Assembly: GCA_903939115.1 (NCBI GenBank)
Contig: CAJAFV010000058.1
Coordinates: forward strand, 97,534 to 161,533
DNA length: 64,000 bases
Source of the DNA: an uncultured Geobacteraceae bacterium
GTDB lineage: Bacteria; Desulfobacterota; Desulfuromonadia; Geobacterales; Pseudopelobacteraceae
Direction of reading: 5' to 3'
Shown: piece by piece, positions 53,052 through 62,687 of the stretch
How positions within the stretch are numbered: the first letter of the stretch is position 1
How the letters are laid out: every line of letters starts with the position of its first letter
Program-made: the position numbers and the translations under genes
The notes under the pieces: generated by a model
What the model was told of the DNA's origin: nothing
The model's input: the letters and a program-made list of their open reading frames with translations, nothing else
The model's database searches: none

Positions 53052-54182
53052 ATGTTTGCAGGAAAGACGTTATTGATCACCGGCGGCACCGGTTCGTTCG
53101 GCACAGCCGTGTTACGGCGGTTTCTCGATACGGAGATCAGGGAGATCCGCATCTTCAGCCGTGATGAGAAAAAGCAGGAGGATCTGCGCATCGAATTGGC
53201 GAATCCGAAAGTGAAGTTCTACATCGGTGATGTACGAAATTATGACAGTATTGTACCGGCGATGCAGGGTGTCGATTATGTTTTTCATGCTGCCGCCCTC
53301 AAGCAGGTGCCTTCATGCGAGTTTTTCCCGATGGAAGCATTACGCACCAACAATATTGGCGCTGAAAACGTCATGAATGCGGCCATGGCCTGCCAAGTCC
53401 AGAATTTAATTGTTCTGAGCACAGATAAGGCGGTCTATCCGATCAACGCCATGGGTATCAGCAAGGCAATGATGGAAAAACTGATGGTAGCCAAGGCACG
53501 CATGTATGGCAACGCGACAACTGTTTTCAGTGGTACCCGTTACGGCAATGTTATGGCTTCACGCGGGTCGGTTATCCCGCTGTTTCTCAAGCAGATTCAA
53601 GACGGAAATCCACTGACGCTGACCGATCCGAATATGACCCGTTTCATGATGACCATCGACGATGCCGTTGATCTGGTGTTGTACGCATTCGAGCATGGCA
53701 ATCCGGGCGACATCTTTGTTCAAAAGGCGCCGGCCGCCACTATCCGGACACTTGCTGAGGCCATGGTGCGATTGCTGGGCGCGGATAATGAAATCCGTAC
53801 CATCGGCACACGGCATGGTGAAAAGCTGTACGAGACACTGCTGAACCGCGAGGAGATGGCAAAGGCGGTGGATATGGGAAATTACTTCCGGATACCGGCT
53901 GATGTCAGAGATTTGAATTATAACTGTTTTTTCGTGGAAGGGCAGGAAGTTGTCTCAGATTTTGAGGATTACAACTCCCACAATACCCGGCGGCTGGATG
54001 TGGAAGGAATGATGGATCTGCTGCTGAAACTGGATATCATACAAGAGGCCCTGCAGGGCGAGAGGAAAAATGGCCATGCAAGAGAACATCACGGTACTGG
54101 TGACCGGATCAGCCGGATTTGTGGGCAGGAACCTGATGGCAACACTTTTACAGCGTTCCAGCATAACGCTATCCAGCTTTGA
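53052..54182 (+). CDS. capE: UDP-GlcNAc 4,6-dehydratase/5-epimerase (CapE/FnlA-like)
   Basis: A 376-residue extended SDR. Nucleotide-binding ITGGTGSFGTAVLRRFLDTE, NAMGISKAMMEKLMVA (YxxxK replaced by MxxxK, usual for this inverting subfamily) and IRTIGTRHGEKLYETLL are typical of CapE. It makes the 4-keto intermediate for UDP-N-acetyl-L-fucosamine. GGAGGGG precedes the ATG. Its last ~35 codons overlap capF by 113 bases in another frame ([20 protein letters not shown]), so either an unusual overlap or a shift near the natural stop. Confidence 0.88.
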   Translation: MFAGKTLLITGGTGSFGTAVLRRFLDTEIREIRIFSRDEKKQEDLRIELANPKVKFYIGDVRNYDSIVPAMQGVDYVFHAAALKQVPSCEFFPMEALRTNNIGAENVMNAAMACQVQNLIVLSTDKAVYPINAMGISKAMMEKLMVAKARMYGNATTVFSGTRYGNVMASRGSVIPLFLKQIQDGNPLTLTDPNMTRFMMTIDDAVDLVLYAFEHGNPGDIFVQKAPAATIRTLAEAMVRLLGADNEIRTIGTRHGEKLYETLLNREEMAKAVDMGNYFRIPADVRDLNYNCFFVEGQEVVSDFEDYNSHNTRRLDVEGMMDLLLKLDIIQEALQGERKNGHAREHHGTGDRISRICGQEPDGNTFTAFQHNAIQL

Positions 54183-55215
54183 TATAGATGACGATCCGGC
54201 TGCACTGCCTGACCTGATACGGGCAGCAGACTTCATTTTCCACCTGGCGGGAGTCAACCGTCCACAGGATCCCGAAGAGTTTGCCAGCGGCAATGCCGGC
54301 CTGACCAAAACCATAATCTCTCATCTGACAGAGCAGGACAGGGCGACTCCGCTGCTGATAAGCTCCTCTATTCAGGCGGCACAGGACAATCTCTACGGTC
54401 TCAGCAAACGCGAGGCAGAAGATGCCGTATTTGCCTACGGACGACAGAGTGGCGCTTCAGTATATGTCTATCGCCTGCCGAATGTCTTTGGCAAGTGGTG
54501 TCGACCAAACTACAACAGTGCCGTCGCCACCTTCTGCCACAACATCGCCAATAATCTGCCGATCCAGATCAACGATCCATCGGCAATGATGAATCTGGTC
54601 TACATCGATGATGTTGTTGCCGAGTTTATCGCCACCATGGATGGCTCTCTATGCGTATCGGATCCGTATTGTCATGTTGAACCAGTACATTCCCTCATGT
54701 TGGGTGAAATTGCCGATCTGATCCGTTCCTTCCCGGAAAGCCGCACAAATCTGGGCATCGCCGACATGTCTGATCCGTTCACAAAAAAACTGTACAGTAC
54801 CTATCTCAGTTATCTGCCTCACGATGATTTCAGTTATCTGCTGAAGATGAATGTTGATGAGCGCGGTTCGTTTACCGAGTTCATCAAAACTGCTGATCGG
54901 GGACAGGTGTCGGTAAACATTTCGAAAGCGGGTGTCTCCAAGGGTAATCACTGGCACCACAGTAAGAATGAAAAGTTTCTGGTCGTCAGCGGCCAGGGCA
55001 TGATCCAGTTCAGAAGGGTTGGCAGTTCCAACATTATCAACTATCCGGTCTCCGGCGACAGACTGGACGTTGTTGATATACCGACCGGTTACACGCACAA
55101 TATAACCAATACCGGCACAACCGATCTGGTGACAATCATATGGTGCAATGAAGTGTATGACCCGGAAAAACCGGATACCTATTTTGAAGCGGTAGAGCGT
55201 AAGGAACAGCTATGA
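54070..55215 (+). CDS. capF: CapF/FnlB-type UDP-sugar 4-reductase with C-terminal cupin
   Basis: A 381-residue protein. N-terminal SDR ([53 protein letters not shown]) and a C-terminal cupin (~260-370: [47 protein letters not shown]). This SDR-cupin fusion is diagnostic of CapF. It acts on the CapE product on the way to UDP-L-FucNAc. Starts inside the tail of capE and overlaps capG by 4 bases. Confidence 0.9.
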   Translation: MAMQENITVLVTGSAGFVGRNLMATLLQRSSITLSSFDIDDDPAALPDLIRAADFIFHLAGVNRPQDPEEFASGNAGLTKTIISHLTEQDRATPLLISSSIQAAQDNLYGLSKREAEDAVFAYGRQSGASVYVYRLPNVFGKWCRPNYNSAVATFCHNIANNLPIQINDPSAMMNLVYIDDVVAEFIATMDGSLCVSDPYCHVEPVHSLMLGEIADLIRSFPESRTNLGIADMSDPFTKKLYSTYLSYLPHDDFSYLLKMNVDERGSFTEFIKTADRGQVSVNISKAGVSKGNHWHHSKNEKFLVVSGQGMIQFRRVGSSNIINYPVSGDRLDVVDIPTGYTHNITNTGTTDLVTIIWCNEVYDPEKPDTYFEAVERKEQL

Positions 55216-56339
55216 AAAAACTGAAGGTAGCGACAATAGTCGGAACACGGCCGGAAATCATTCGTCTGTCGCGAGTCATGGCGGCACTTGATACGTATGT
55301 TGATCATGTGCTTATTCACACGGGACAAAATTACGATTACGAGCTCAATCAGATTTTTTTTGATGACCTTGAGTTGCGCAAACCGGATCATTTTTTGAAT
55401 GCAGTTGGTGAGAGCGCCGCTGAAACAATCGGCATGATCATCACGACAGTTGATAAGGCGCTGGCGGAAATTCAGCCGGATGCCGTGTTGATTCTGGGTG
55501 ATACTAACAGCTGTCTTTCGGCTCTTGCCGCCAAACGCCGCAAGATACCTGTTTTCCATATGGAAGCCGGTAATCGTTGTTTCGATCAACGGGTTCCTGA
55601 AGAGATCAACCGCAAGATCGTTGACCACATCAGTGACATTAATATGCCCTATAGTACGATTTCGCGGGACTACCTGCTGCGGGAGGGATTGCCACCGGAC
55701 CGGGTGATTAAAACCGGCAGCCCCATGTACGAGGTGTTGCACCACTATCTTCCCAAGATCGAACGTTCGGAAATACTTGATACATTGGGTTTGGAGCCGG
55801 GTAAATATTTTGTGGTTAGTTGCCACCGCGAAGAAAATGTCGATTCAGACCGGAATATCACTAACCTGAGACAGGTTTTGGAAGGTCTGGTGGCCGATTT
55901 TGGAGAGCGGGTTATCGTTACTACCCATCCCCGTACACGTAAAAAGCTGGAAGAGCGTGGTTTTCAGTTTGACCGGAAGATTGAACTCCATAAACCATTC
56001 TCTTTGACTGACTACGTCAAATTGCAGATGAACGCCCGGGCGGTGTTGTCTGATAGCGGTACGATCAACGAAGAATCATCAATCCTCAATTTCCCAGCAC
56101 TGAATATCCGCGAGGCTCACGAACGACCGGAGGGTATGGAAGAGGCTGCCGTAATGATGACAGGCCTCGAATGGAATACCATCCGGCAGGGCCTGGTTGT
56201 TCTGAATAGTCAAGGAAGGGGCGCCGAAAGGACCTTGCGCATTGTAGAGGATTATCACGTCCCGAATGTATCAGAAAAAGTAGCCCGCATCATTTTGAGT
56301 TACACGAATTATGTAAACCAGACAGTGTGGCATAAGTAG
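55212..56339 (+). CDS. capG: UDP-N-acetylglucosamine 2-epimerase family (CapG/FnlC/WecB-like)
   Basis: A 375-residue protein. [60 protein letters not shown] and [20 protein letters not shown] are the classic non-hydrolysing 2-epimerase signatures, and [20 protein letters not shown] matches the nucleotide-binding C-terminal motif. With CapE and CapF it would give UDP-N-acetyl-L-fucosamine. Confidence 0.92.
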   Translation: MKKLKVATIVGTRPEIIRLSRVMAALDTYVDHVLIHTGQNYDYELNQIFFDDLELRKPDHFLNAVGESAAETIGMIITTVDKALAEIQPDAVLILGDTNSCLSALAAKRRKIPVFHMEAGNRCFDQRVPEEINRKIVDHISDINMPYSTISRDYLLREGLPPDRVIKTGSPMYEVLHHYLPKIERSEILDTLGLEPGKYFVVSCHREENVDSDRNITNLRQVLEGLVADFGERVIVTTHPRTRKKLEERGFQFDRKIELHKPFSLTDYVKLQMNARAVLSDSGTINEESSILNFPALNIREAHERPEGMEEAAVMMTGLEWNTIRQGLVVLNSQGRGAERTLRIVEDYHVPNVSEKVARIILSYTNYVNQTVWHK

Positions 56340-56341
56340 CA

Positions 56342-57568
56342 ATGGCCGCGACAGAAAGGAATATCTGGTTTCTTTCGGAAGTGTACTATCCGGATGAACA
56401 GGGAACGGCTTTTTACACCACCGGGATAGCCGAGGGGCTCGCACATACACATAATGTTCATGTCCTCTGCAGTGCACCTACGGTTACCGCCCGTGGTTCG
56501 CAGGTTGCCCGGAAAGAGGTCAGGAATTTAGTGACGATTGAACGTTGCCTGGGTACAACCCTGAATAAGGATATTCTGGCATTACGGCTTATCAATATAC
56601 TCACGTACAGTGTTGCAACGTTTATCAAGGCACTCGTCAACGTAAAAAAAGGTGACATCGTCATTGCGGTAACAAGTCCCCCCTCTTCCCCATACATGGC
56701 TAAACTGGTCGCACTCTGCAAGGGAGCTGTCTGCATTTTACGTCTGGAAGATGTGTACCCCGAAATTCTGGTTGCCACCGGAATGATCAGGCCAAAAGGG
56801 GTTATGGACAGGGTTTTTGGCGTGCTTAACAAGCATCTTTTCAAAAGCTCCGACCGCGTCGTTGTTCTGGGGCGGGATATGAAAGCGCTTGCTGAAAAGA
56901 GGATCGGGAGCGGCGCTAACAATGTGAGTATTATAAGAAGTTGGGCGGATATTGATGTTGTCGTGCCCTCTTCAAAAGCGGAGAACACTCTGCTCAGGGA
57001 GCTCGGTTTAACGGACAAATTCGTCGTTTCCTGCATCGGAAATATGGGGAGAGCGCAAGCAATCGAATATATTTTTAAAGCCGTAACTCTTCTGAAAGAT
57101 GATGACACTATTCATTTCCTCTTTATCGGTTCGGGGTCAAAGAAGAGTTGGATGGAGTCAGAAATAGCCGGAAGAGGGCTCAAAAATATAACTATAATCG
57201 GTCAGCAACCACGAGCCGAGCAGTCAAATTTTCTGAATGCCTGCGACATCTCCTTGATCTCTTTACTGTCTGGCGTGACAGGCGCCGGAGTTCCAAGTCG
57301 CACCTATAACCTGATGGCAGCCGCTACACCAATAATTGCAGTGACCAGAGAAGACTCGGAAGTGGCGCTCCTGGTACAGGAAGAGAATATTGGCTGGGTT
57401 GTGCCTCCGGTGGATGCTACGCATCTGGTGCAAGCTATTATCGATGCCCGCTCCGATGATGACAGACTTTGGCAGATGGGTCTCAGGGCGTATGTTGCCG
57501 CAAAAAACAAGTTCTCCCGAGAAAAGATCATTGATCAGTATCGGGATTTAATCGACTTTTGTAGGTAA
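56342..57568 (+). CDS. WbuB-like glycosyltransferase
   Basis: A 408-residue GT4 protein. NIWFLSEVYYPDEQGTAFYT, TSPPSSPYMAKLVALCKGAV, LEDVYPEILVATGMIRPKGV and SLLSGVTGAGVPSRTYNLMA resemble WbuB, the N-acetyl-L-fucosaminyl transferase usually next to fnlA-C. It lies directly after capG, in the correct context. Confidence 0.85.
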   Translation: MAATERNIWFLSEVYYPDEQGTAFYTTGIAEGLAHTHNVHVLCSAPTVTARGSQVARKEVRNLVTIERCLGTTLNKDILALRLINILTYSVATFIKALVNVKKGDIVIAVTSPPSSPYMAKLVALCKGAVCILRLEDVYPEILVATGMIRPKGVMDRVFGVLNKHLFKSSDRVVVLGRDMKALAEKRIGSGANNVSIIRSWADIDVVVPSSKAENTLLRELGLTDKFVVSCIGNMGRAQAIEYIFKAVTLLKDDDTIHFLFIGSGSKKSWMESEIAGRGLKNITIIGQQPRAEQSNFLNACDISLISLLSGVTGAGVPSRTYNLMAAATPIIAVTREDSEVALLVQEENIGWVVPPVDATHLVQAIIDARSDDDRLWQMGLRAYVAAKNKFSREKIIDQYRDLIDFCR

Positions 57569-57581
57569 AAGAGGGGTGTGT

Positions 57582-59144
57582 ATGCGTAAGGCGATTTCAT
57601 TGCCGATGCTGGGTGGTGTTCTGATATTTCTGGTACTGGCGTCAGTCATGTATCGAAGCACATTTGACTACCTGCTTGGCAAATGGGGGATGGATGACTT
57701 TACCTACAGCTATTTCATTCCTGTGGTTGTTGCGTATCTGATCTGGGAAAAGAGGGCTGATTTGGCTCGGGAGCCGGTTTGCCGCGCTTGGTTCGGCCTG
57801 TTCCCGGTCATGCTTGCAATCCTGACCTATTGGATGGGCGAACTGGCGGGTGAATATACCCTCATGTTTTTCTCCTTCTGGCTTTTGTCCGTTGGCGCAC
57901 TCTGGTCGATCATGGGGCGACGGAAGCTAGGCGTGATCGCGTTTCCGGTCTGTTTGGCACTGACAATGGTTCCGCCCCCGATGGTTCTTTATTACGGTCT
58001 GACTCTGCAGCTCAAACTCATGTCATCGCAGATCGGAGTAATCATGCTTCAATTATGTGGTCTGACCGCCTATCGCGAAGGCAACGTGATTGACCTGGGT
58101 TTTACCAGGCTGCAGGTAGTGGATGCCTGTAGTGGCTTACGCTATTTCTTTCCGCTCATTGTCCTGGGTATTTTGCTGGCCTACTTCTTCAAAGGAGCAC
58201 TATGGAAAAAGGTGTTTCTTGTCCTTTCGGCGATTCCGATATCAATTGTGACCAACAGCATGCGCATCGCTTCGGTCGGTATACTCTATCAGTTTATGGG
58301 ATCAGCGGCGGCGGAAGGGTTCTTTCATGATTTTTCCGGCTGGTTTATCTTTATGATCAGCTTGGGAATTCTGCTGATGGAGATGGCTCTTCTCAAACGG
58401 ATTCTTCCCGAACGGGTCGGTAGAGAGCAGGTTGCTGCGACGTATAGTGACATTCCTATTCCCCCACAAAAGAGCTTTTCCGGTCCATTTCGTATCATAT
58501 CAGTGCAATTTGTTATTATTCTGCTGCTGATGGGAACGACTGCCGCAGCTGTTCAGAGCGTTTCTGAGCGAAACAGGACCGCCATGCAAAAACCGTTCAG
58601 TGCGTTTCCGGAAACAGTCGGTAGTTGGAACGGCAAAAAACAGAACCTTGAACAGATGTTTCTGGATGGATTGAATCTTACCGATTATCTCCTGGCGGAC
58701 TATCGCAACGGAAGCGGCCAGGTGATTAACAGCTATGTCGCCTTCAGTGATTTTCAGTCAAAAGGGAAGGCCAGCCACTCACCGGCTTCCTGCCTGCCCG
58801 GCAGCGGCTGGGAGTTGAAAGATCCTGAAAAAATTTCTCTGATCGACGCGAACGGGTATCCTGTCATTGTTAATCGGGCCATGATGATTATGGGTAGCGA
58901 ACGGCGACTCACTTACTACTGGTTTAACCAGCGTGGACGTATCCTGACCGATCTGTTTCAGACCAAACTCTTCAATATCGTCGATTCGATTACCCTGAAT
59001 CGGACCGACGGCTCCATGGTGCGCCTGATAACACCGCTGGCTGAAAAGGAAACACCGGAAATTGCAGAAACCAGGCTCAAGGAATTCTTCATGCAGTTCA
59101 ATCCGATCTTGACCAGCTTTCTTCCATCAAGTGTCAGGCTGTAA
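57582..59144 (+). CDS. xrtD: XrtD-type exosortase fused to EpsI (VPLPA-CTERM-specific)
   Basis: A 520-residue protein. Residues 1-280 are an exosortase with Cys183 (VVDACSGLRY), Arg228 (TNSMRIASV) and His249 (GFFHDFSG) and the PEP-CTERM exosortase pattern DDFTYSYFIPVVVAYLIWEK. Residues ~305-520 are an EpsI domain (ASHSPASCLPGSGW near 398-410; YWFNQRGR; GSMVRLITPLAE). This fusion is typical of the XrtD/VPLPA-CTERM class. GAGGGG precedes the ATG at 57582. The genuine substrate in this window is the protein encoded at 13900-14670. End of the EPS operon. Confidence 0.9.
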   Translation: MRKAISLPMLGGVLIFLVLASVMYRSTFDYLLGKWGMDDFTYSYFIPVVVAYLIWEKRADLAREPVCRAWFGLFPVMLAILTYWMGELAGEYTLMFFSFWLLSVGALWSIMGRRKLGVIAFPVCLALTMVPPPMVLYYGLTLQLKLMSSQIGVIMLQLCGLTAYREGNVIDLGFTRLQVVDACSGLRYFFPLIVLGILLAYFFKGALWKKVFLVLSAIPISIVTNSMRIASVGILYQFMGSAAAEGFFHDFSGWFIFMISLGILLMEMALLKRILPERVGREQVAATYSDIPIPPQKSFSGPFRIISVQFVIILLLMGTTAAAVQSVSERNRTAMQKPFSAFPETVGSWNGKKQNLEQMFLDGLNLTDYLLADYRNGSGQVINSYVAFSDFQSKGKASHSPASCLPGSGWELKDPEKISLIDANGYPVIVNRAMMIMGSERRLTYYWFNQRGRILTDLFQTKLFNIVDSITLNRTDGSMVRLITPLAEKETPEIAETRLKEFFMQFNPILTSFLPSSVRL

Positions 59145-59194
59145 CGAGCAGGGAATGCTACACTACCAATCCCAAACCCAAAAGGAGCAAAACA

Positions 59195-59554
59195 ATGTCT
59201 AAACATGACGAATCAATCACCTTCAAGTACATCTTCAAGTACGACTACAACCCGATCTATGTCAACGGTGCTCAGGGCGGCATCTCGCCACGCGGCGAGA
59301 TTATCGCCAACTTTTACCTGGAACGACCACCTCTGCCCAATGAAATTACTCACGCTATCAACCCTGATGGTTCAATTGGCACTGACGTCATTGCCGTAGA
59401 TCCCGGAAATCTCAACAGCAGCATCGTGCGTTATGTATCCAATGGCGTAGTACTCAGCCATCAGAATGCCAAGGCTTTGCATAACTGGCTGGGTGAACAG
59501 ATTAATGGACTGGAGCGGTTAGTGGCGGCGCGTGAAGAGACGGACAATGGCTAA
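59195..59554 (+). CDS. DUF3467-like small protein
   Basis: A 119-residue protein. TFKYIFKYDYNPIYVNGAQG, RGEIIANFYLERPPLPNEIT and VVLSHQNAKALHNWLGEQIN resemble DUF3467 (beta strand, then 'S.(Q/A)AK.L...L...I'). AAAAGGAG before the ATG. Function unknown; next gene overlaps it by 8 bases. Confidence 0.5.
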   Translation: MSKHDESITFKYIFKYDYNPIYVNGAQGGISPRGEIIANFYLERPPLPNEITHAINPDGSIGTDVIAVDPGNLNSSIVRYVSNGVVLSHQNAKALHNWLGEQINGLERLVAAREETDNG

Positions 59555-59711
59555 AAGAATCGGTCACGACTACAATAGAGACCCCTATCCGTGGGATGAA
59601 TCCGAGAAACGTCCCGCTTACTGGACCTGTTGCGATATGAAACTTCCAAAAACATTTTACATCTGCCCGATGTGTGAGAAAGAGCGAGAGTTGGATGTTG
59701 GGGTATGCTGA
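59547..59711 (+). CDS. Small zinc-ribbon-like protein
   Basis: A 54-residue protein (MAKRIGHDYNRDPYPWDESE ... WTCCDMKLPKTFYICPMCEK). Two Cys pairs (CC and CPMC) suggest a single zinc ribbon. Overlaps the upstream gene by 8 bases and ends where recombinase debris begins, so the two small genes look like a small operon at the boundary of the mobile region. Confidence 0.5.
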   Translation: MAKRIGHDYNRDPYPWDESEKRPAYWTCCDMKLPKTFYICPMCEKERELDVGVC

Positions 59712-60190
59712 CGATAAAAAAAATCACGCGCAAGCCCAGGCTTCTCTCCGGTTTTCAAGTGGTCAAGGCCAAGATCACCAACGTGTACAATGCTATTGAA
59801 GATGGCGATATTGCCATAGATGATATGCTGAAAGAACGTATTACCGTTCTGCGTAATAAGAGGCAGGAGATTGAGCACAAGATTGAACAGTACTCGGGGT
59901 CTCAGGTTGCGATGATGGATTCAATTGATACTGCCTTGGTCAAGACCTTCTGCGAGGAAACAAGAAAGAAGCTGACCGATCCGACATCAAAGTTTGCCAA
60001 GGATTATTTGCAATTGCTGGTAAGTGAAATCGTACTGACAGAAAGCGAAGTAAAGTTTAAAGGAAAGTATGGAGCATTGGTTGGTGCAGTGAAGTTTTTG
60101 GCTGAAAAAAATTGAACCTGAGTACCAGTGATGAGGTACTCAGATTCAATCAAGAGTGGCGCCCTTGGCAGACGCGCTTAGAACTTTTGA
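59705..60190 (+). pseudogene. 3' remnant of a serine recombinase (frameshifted)
   Basis: The 59705-60115 frame (KITNVYNAIEDGDIAIDDML; CEETRKKLTDPTSKFAKDYL; SEIVLTESEVKFKGKYGAL) matches the C-terminal region of large serine recombinases. It stops at AEKN*, but one base added in the A7 run near 60111 restores KKLNLSTSDEVLRFNQEWRP, the equivalent of the ending at 61983-62305. The catalytic part is missing. Confidence 0.65.
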
Positions 60191-60221
60191 CTGGCCTTTT
60201 TGGTGGCCTTAAAGTTTCGAA

Positions 60222-60683
60222 TTATGCCGCATGCCTCATTAACCTGTCATCTTCACCCTTACATTTTTCCCATCCAAGGCAAGCCAGCCAAATGTGCCTT
60301 GGAATCGGCTTCTCACCGTTGCGGTAGTAAGCCAGCATACGCCGACTTATACCAAGTGCCTTGGATGCAGAATCAAGTGTCAATCCGTTTCGATGCATCC
60401 AGTTCCAGATCCGTTCATGTGATATACCACCACATTGCTCAACAGCCTCTGCCCTCAGATTGTCCCCTGAAAGAGTCAGATCATCACCCCATGTAATATC
60501 ATTCCCGTGTTCGCCTACTATCGCTTTGTTGAACAGAGCGGCATTGTTCAAAGGTGATAGAAAATTGTTTTGCGCCACAATAGCAGTCAGGTCAATGTCC
60601 ATAGTTACGTCATCGCCAAAAGTAACCGTTAAATTGAAGGGCGTAACAGATACCACGGTCTTAATGTTAAATTGCTTGTTCAC
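60222..60683 (-). CDS. DUF2442 protein with C-terminal helix-turn-helix
   Basis: A 153-residue protein (GTG start overlapping the upstream stop). The first ~85 residues (VVSVTPFNLTVTFGDDVTMD; IVAQNNFLSPLNNAALFNKA) are a DUF2442 unit. The rest (LTLDSASKALGISRRMLAYY; GEKPIPRHIWLACLGWEK) is a Cro-like helix-turn-helix. DUF2442 with a fused DNA-binding domain is a larger form than the stand-alone one at 9559, and suggests autoregulation of the neighbouring partner. Confidence 0.72.
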   Translation of the reverse strand: MNKQFNIKTVVSVTPFNLTVTFGDDVTMDIDLTAIVAQNNFLSPLNNAALFNKAIVGEHGNDITWGDDLTLSGDNLRAEAVEQCGGISHERIWNWMHRNGLTLDSASKALGISRRMLAYYRNGEKPIPRHIWLACLGWEKCKGEDDRLMRHAA

Positions 60684-60829
60684 TGGTTGTACTCCTTGAA
60701 CTTCTTAAGCAAAAATTCCTTATTACTCCCAGCCCATTCAAGCGCGTCCTTAACTTCCCTTCGAGGCACACTACCGTATAGTATTTCCAGTGAAGCAATA
60801 TCAACCCATGCTTCCCTCCCGTCACTCAT
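60680..60829 (-). pseudogene. 5'-truncated DUF4160 protein
   Basis: From the ATG at 60829 the frame reads MSDGREAWVDIASLEILYGS, VPRREVKDALEWAGSNKEFL, LKKFKEYNQ, the second half of a DUF4160 protein. In-frame upstream codons ASLHIR continue the homology, but a TAA a few codons further upstream closes the frame, so the N-terminus is lost or shifted. It is directly coupled (GTGA) to the DUF2442-HTH gene. Confidence 0.6.
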
Positions 60830-60901
60830 TCTGATATGAAGTGAGGCGGGTTATGGTCTCTGGTGTTGATATAGATAGCACATTTAAGAAATCGTTGTAG
60901 T

Positions 60902-60957
60902 AAGGGCATAGGCTGACAATAGTGCAATCATTGCACTAAGTCAACGCCCTTTTATTT
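60902..60957 (+). terminator. Probable terminator
   Basis: AAGGGC...GCCCTT with an inner TAGTGCAA/TTGCACTA stem, then TTTTATTT. The plus strand has the U-run. Its upstream gene is presumably the recombinase relic. The 60958-61285 spacer has no gene I can support. Confidence 0.6.
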
Positions 60958-61285
60958 ACCTGTATATTTTCTCTCTGTAAAATTTGCCACCGGTTCAAAG
61001 TCGGATAACGGATTTAAATTGAGATCCCACGTCACGAACTAAATATGCAACATCAGGACTACTACGGCATACATATTCAGTAGTGAAATTTGAAATATCG
61101 CTGTGAAAGACACTCTATTCGCCTGTTGAACTAAACCGCTGCGCGGTAATTTAAAATCAAACAAAAGCATCAAACCGGAGGCATCTCCCCGGAGCAAGCC
61201 GGTCGAATAAGGTGTTGAAAATGGTTTGAAACATGGCAGGTTTAGTATAATTCGGCTATTCGGAAAGCATGGTGAAAATATTCAT

Positions 61286-61684
61286 TTATACCCAGTTTAA
61301 CGACGTCAGTCCCTTTATTCGGTCAAACTCCCGCAGGTTGTTTGTTACAAGTGTGGCGCCGCAGCTCCTGGCATGGGCAGCTATCAACATATCCATGGCG
61401 CCTACAAGAGTGCCAACCTTTTCCAAAGAGGCCCTGATCGCCCCATAATGATCTGCGGCAAACTCATCCCAAGGAATAACAACCAATCTCGATACAAAGT
61501 TATCAATTTCGCGCCGTATGACAACACCTTTAGGATGGCGAGCTGCGCCGTAATACAATTCAGCGAGTACAATTGCTGAAATGCATATATTCCCGACGCC
61601 AACTTCTTCGAATTTCTGCTTTACTACTGCTGGATGATTTTTGAGGATGTAACTACAGATATTGGTATCGAGCATATAGCGCAT
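61286..61684 (-). CDS. vapC: VapC-type PIN-domain ribonuclease toxin
   Basis: A 132-residue PIN protein: MLDTNICSYILKNHPAVVKQ (first Asp), ISAIVLAELYYGAARHPKG (Glu), LVGAMDMLIAAHARSCGATL (Asp) and LVTNNLREFDRIKGL carry the acidic active-site residues in the right order. Starts with an overlap on the VapB stop (TGATG). VapC toxins cleave tRNA or rRNA. Confidence 0.9.
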   Translation of the reverse strand: MRYMLDTNICSYILKNHPAVVKQKFEEVGVGNICISAIVLAELYYGAARHPKGVVIRREIDNFVSRLVVIPWDEFAADHYGAIRASLEKVGTLVGAMDMLIAAHARSCGATLVTNNLREFDRIKGLTSLNWV

Positions 61685-61914
61685 CAAAACAACTCCCGTG
61701 TTTCAGGAGGGACATCGTTTCTGTCAGAAAGAAAATCCGTAGGTACCTTTGAAGGTTGTGAGAAAAAGTCATCCCAACTCTCGGGCTTAGGCCTAAGAAC
61801 AATTGAATCGCCTTTGCGTTCAATGAAAACTTCATGGGTAGAAAACCTGAATTCAGCAGGCAAACGCACTGCCTGGCTACGACCGTTCTGAAATATTTTA
61901 GCTGTTTTATTCAT
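61684..61914 (-). CDS. vapB: VapB-type antitoxin (AbrB-like)
   Basis: A 76-residue protein. MNKTAKIFQNGRSQAVRLPA, EFRFSTHEVFIERKGDSIVL form a swapped-hairpin AbrB/MazE DNA-binding domain; the C-terminal tail (DDFFSQPSKVPTDFLSDRND) should bind VapC. The ATG at 61914 has GGAGG upstream. Standard vapBC order and overlap. Confidence 0.88.
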   Translation of the reverse strand: MNKTAKIFQNGRSQAVRLPAEFRFSTHEVFIERKGDSIVLRPKPESWDDFFSQPSKVPTDFLSDRNDVPPETRELF

Positions 61915-61982
61915 CGTAAGCCTCCTCCAAGTATATATCAATGATATATCACATTTCGATGTAGTTTGATAGAAGAATATTT

Positions 61983-62305
61983 CGGCACGTATTGACGATT
62001 ACGAACATTCGCCACAGGCGGATGTAGATTCCATAGACAAGGATGAGATTGTTTCGTTCTGTGCAGTGCTGTGTGAGAAGCTGCTGGACACGTCACAGCC
62101 GTTCAGCAAGGAATATCTGCAACTGTTGGTGAATGAAATTGTTCTGAAAGGAAACAGCATGACGGTGAAAGGGGAATATATTCCGTTAGCAGATGCGGTG
62201 AAGTTTACAGCCCAAAAAAAGAAACTGAGCACTCCGCAAGAAGTACTCAGTTTCAATAATGATTGGCGTCCCCTACCGACTTTATACATGAAAGTAACAC
62301 GCTAG
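61983..62305 (+). pseudogene. Second serine-recombinase 3' remnant
   Basis: ARIDDYEHSPQADVDSIDKD, EIVSFCAVLCEKLLDTSQPF, SKEYLQLLVNEIVLKGNSMT, then AQKKKLSTPQEVLSFNNDWR. Same C-terminal region as the remnant at 59705 but from a different parent. No start codon or catalytic domain. Confidence 0.65.
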
Positions 62306-62687
62306 TATTATTGTTTTTGTATTTACGGATTACAACTGACACCCTAAAAAACACCCTCAAAATTTGCTGTTGTAAAAAGACTACATACATATTCAACCAC
62401 TTTTGCAAAATTGTTTATCACCTATTACAATCGATATAAGCAACAAAATTGGTGTTAGTCAATTGAAAAGGATAGCCTTAACGTCTTGCCAGTTTCATCG
62501 ATTATTGTGTCAATTCTCTGATAACTGACGGAATAATTGACGAGATTCTAATCCGTCGTCAATTGTCATCAATTTTCCGATGCCAAAGCGCACCAGTCCA
62601 CCTGCCATACCGGACGGGCCTCATCTTCGAGTTCCTAAAGAACCGATGCGAGCGGGTGGTGGCGTTACTTTCGCTGTTGGGGGCATT
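62306..62687. other. Non-coding interval in the mobile region
   Basis: AT-rich, no gene recognised on either strand. It separates the second recombinase relic from the 87-residue regulator gene. Confidence 0.45.
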
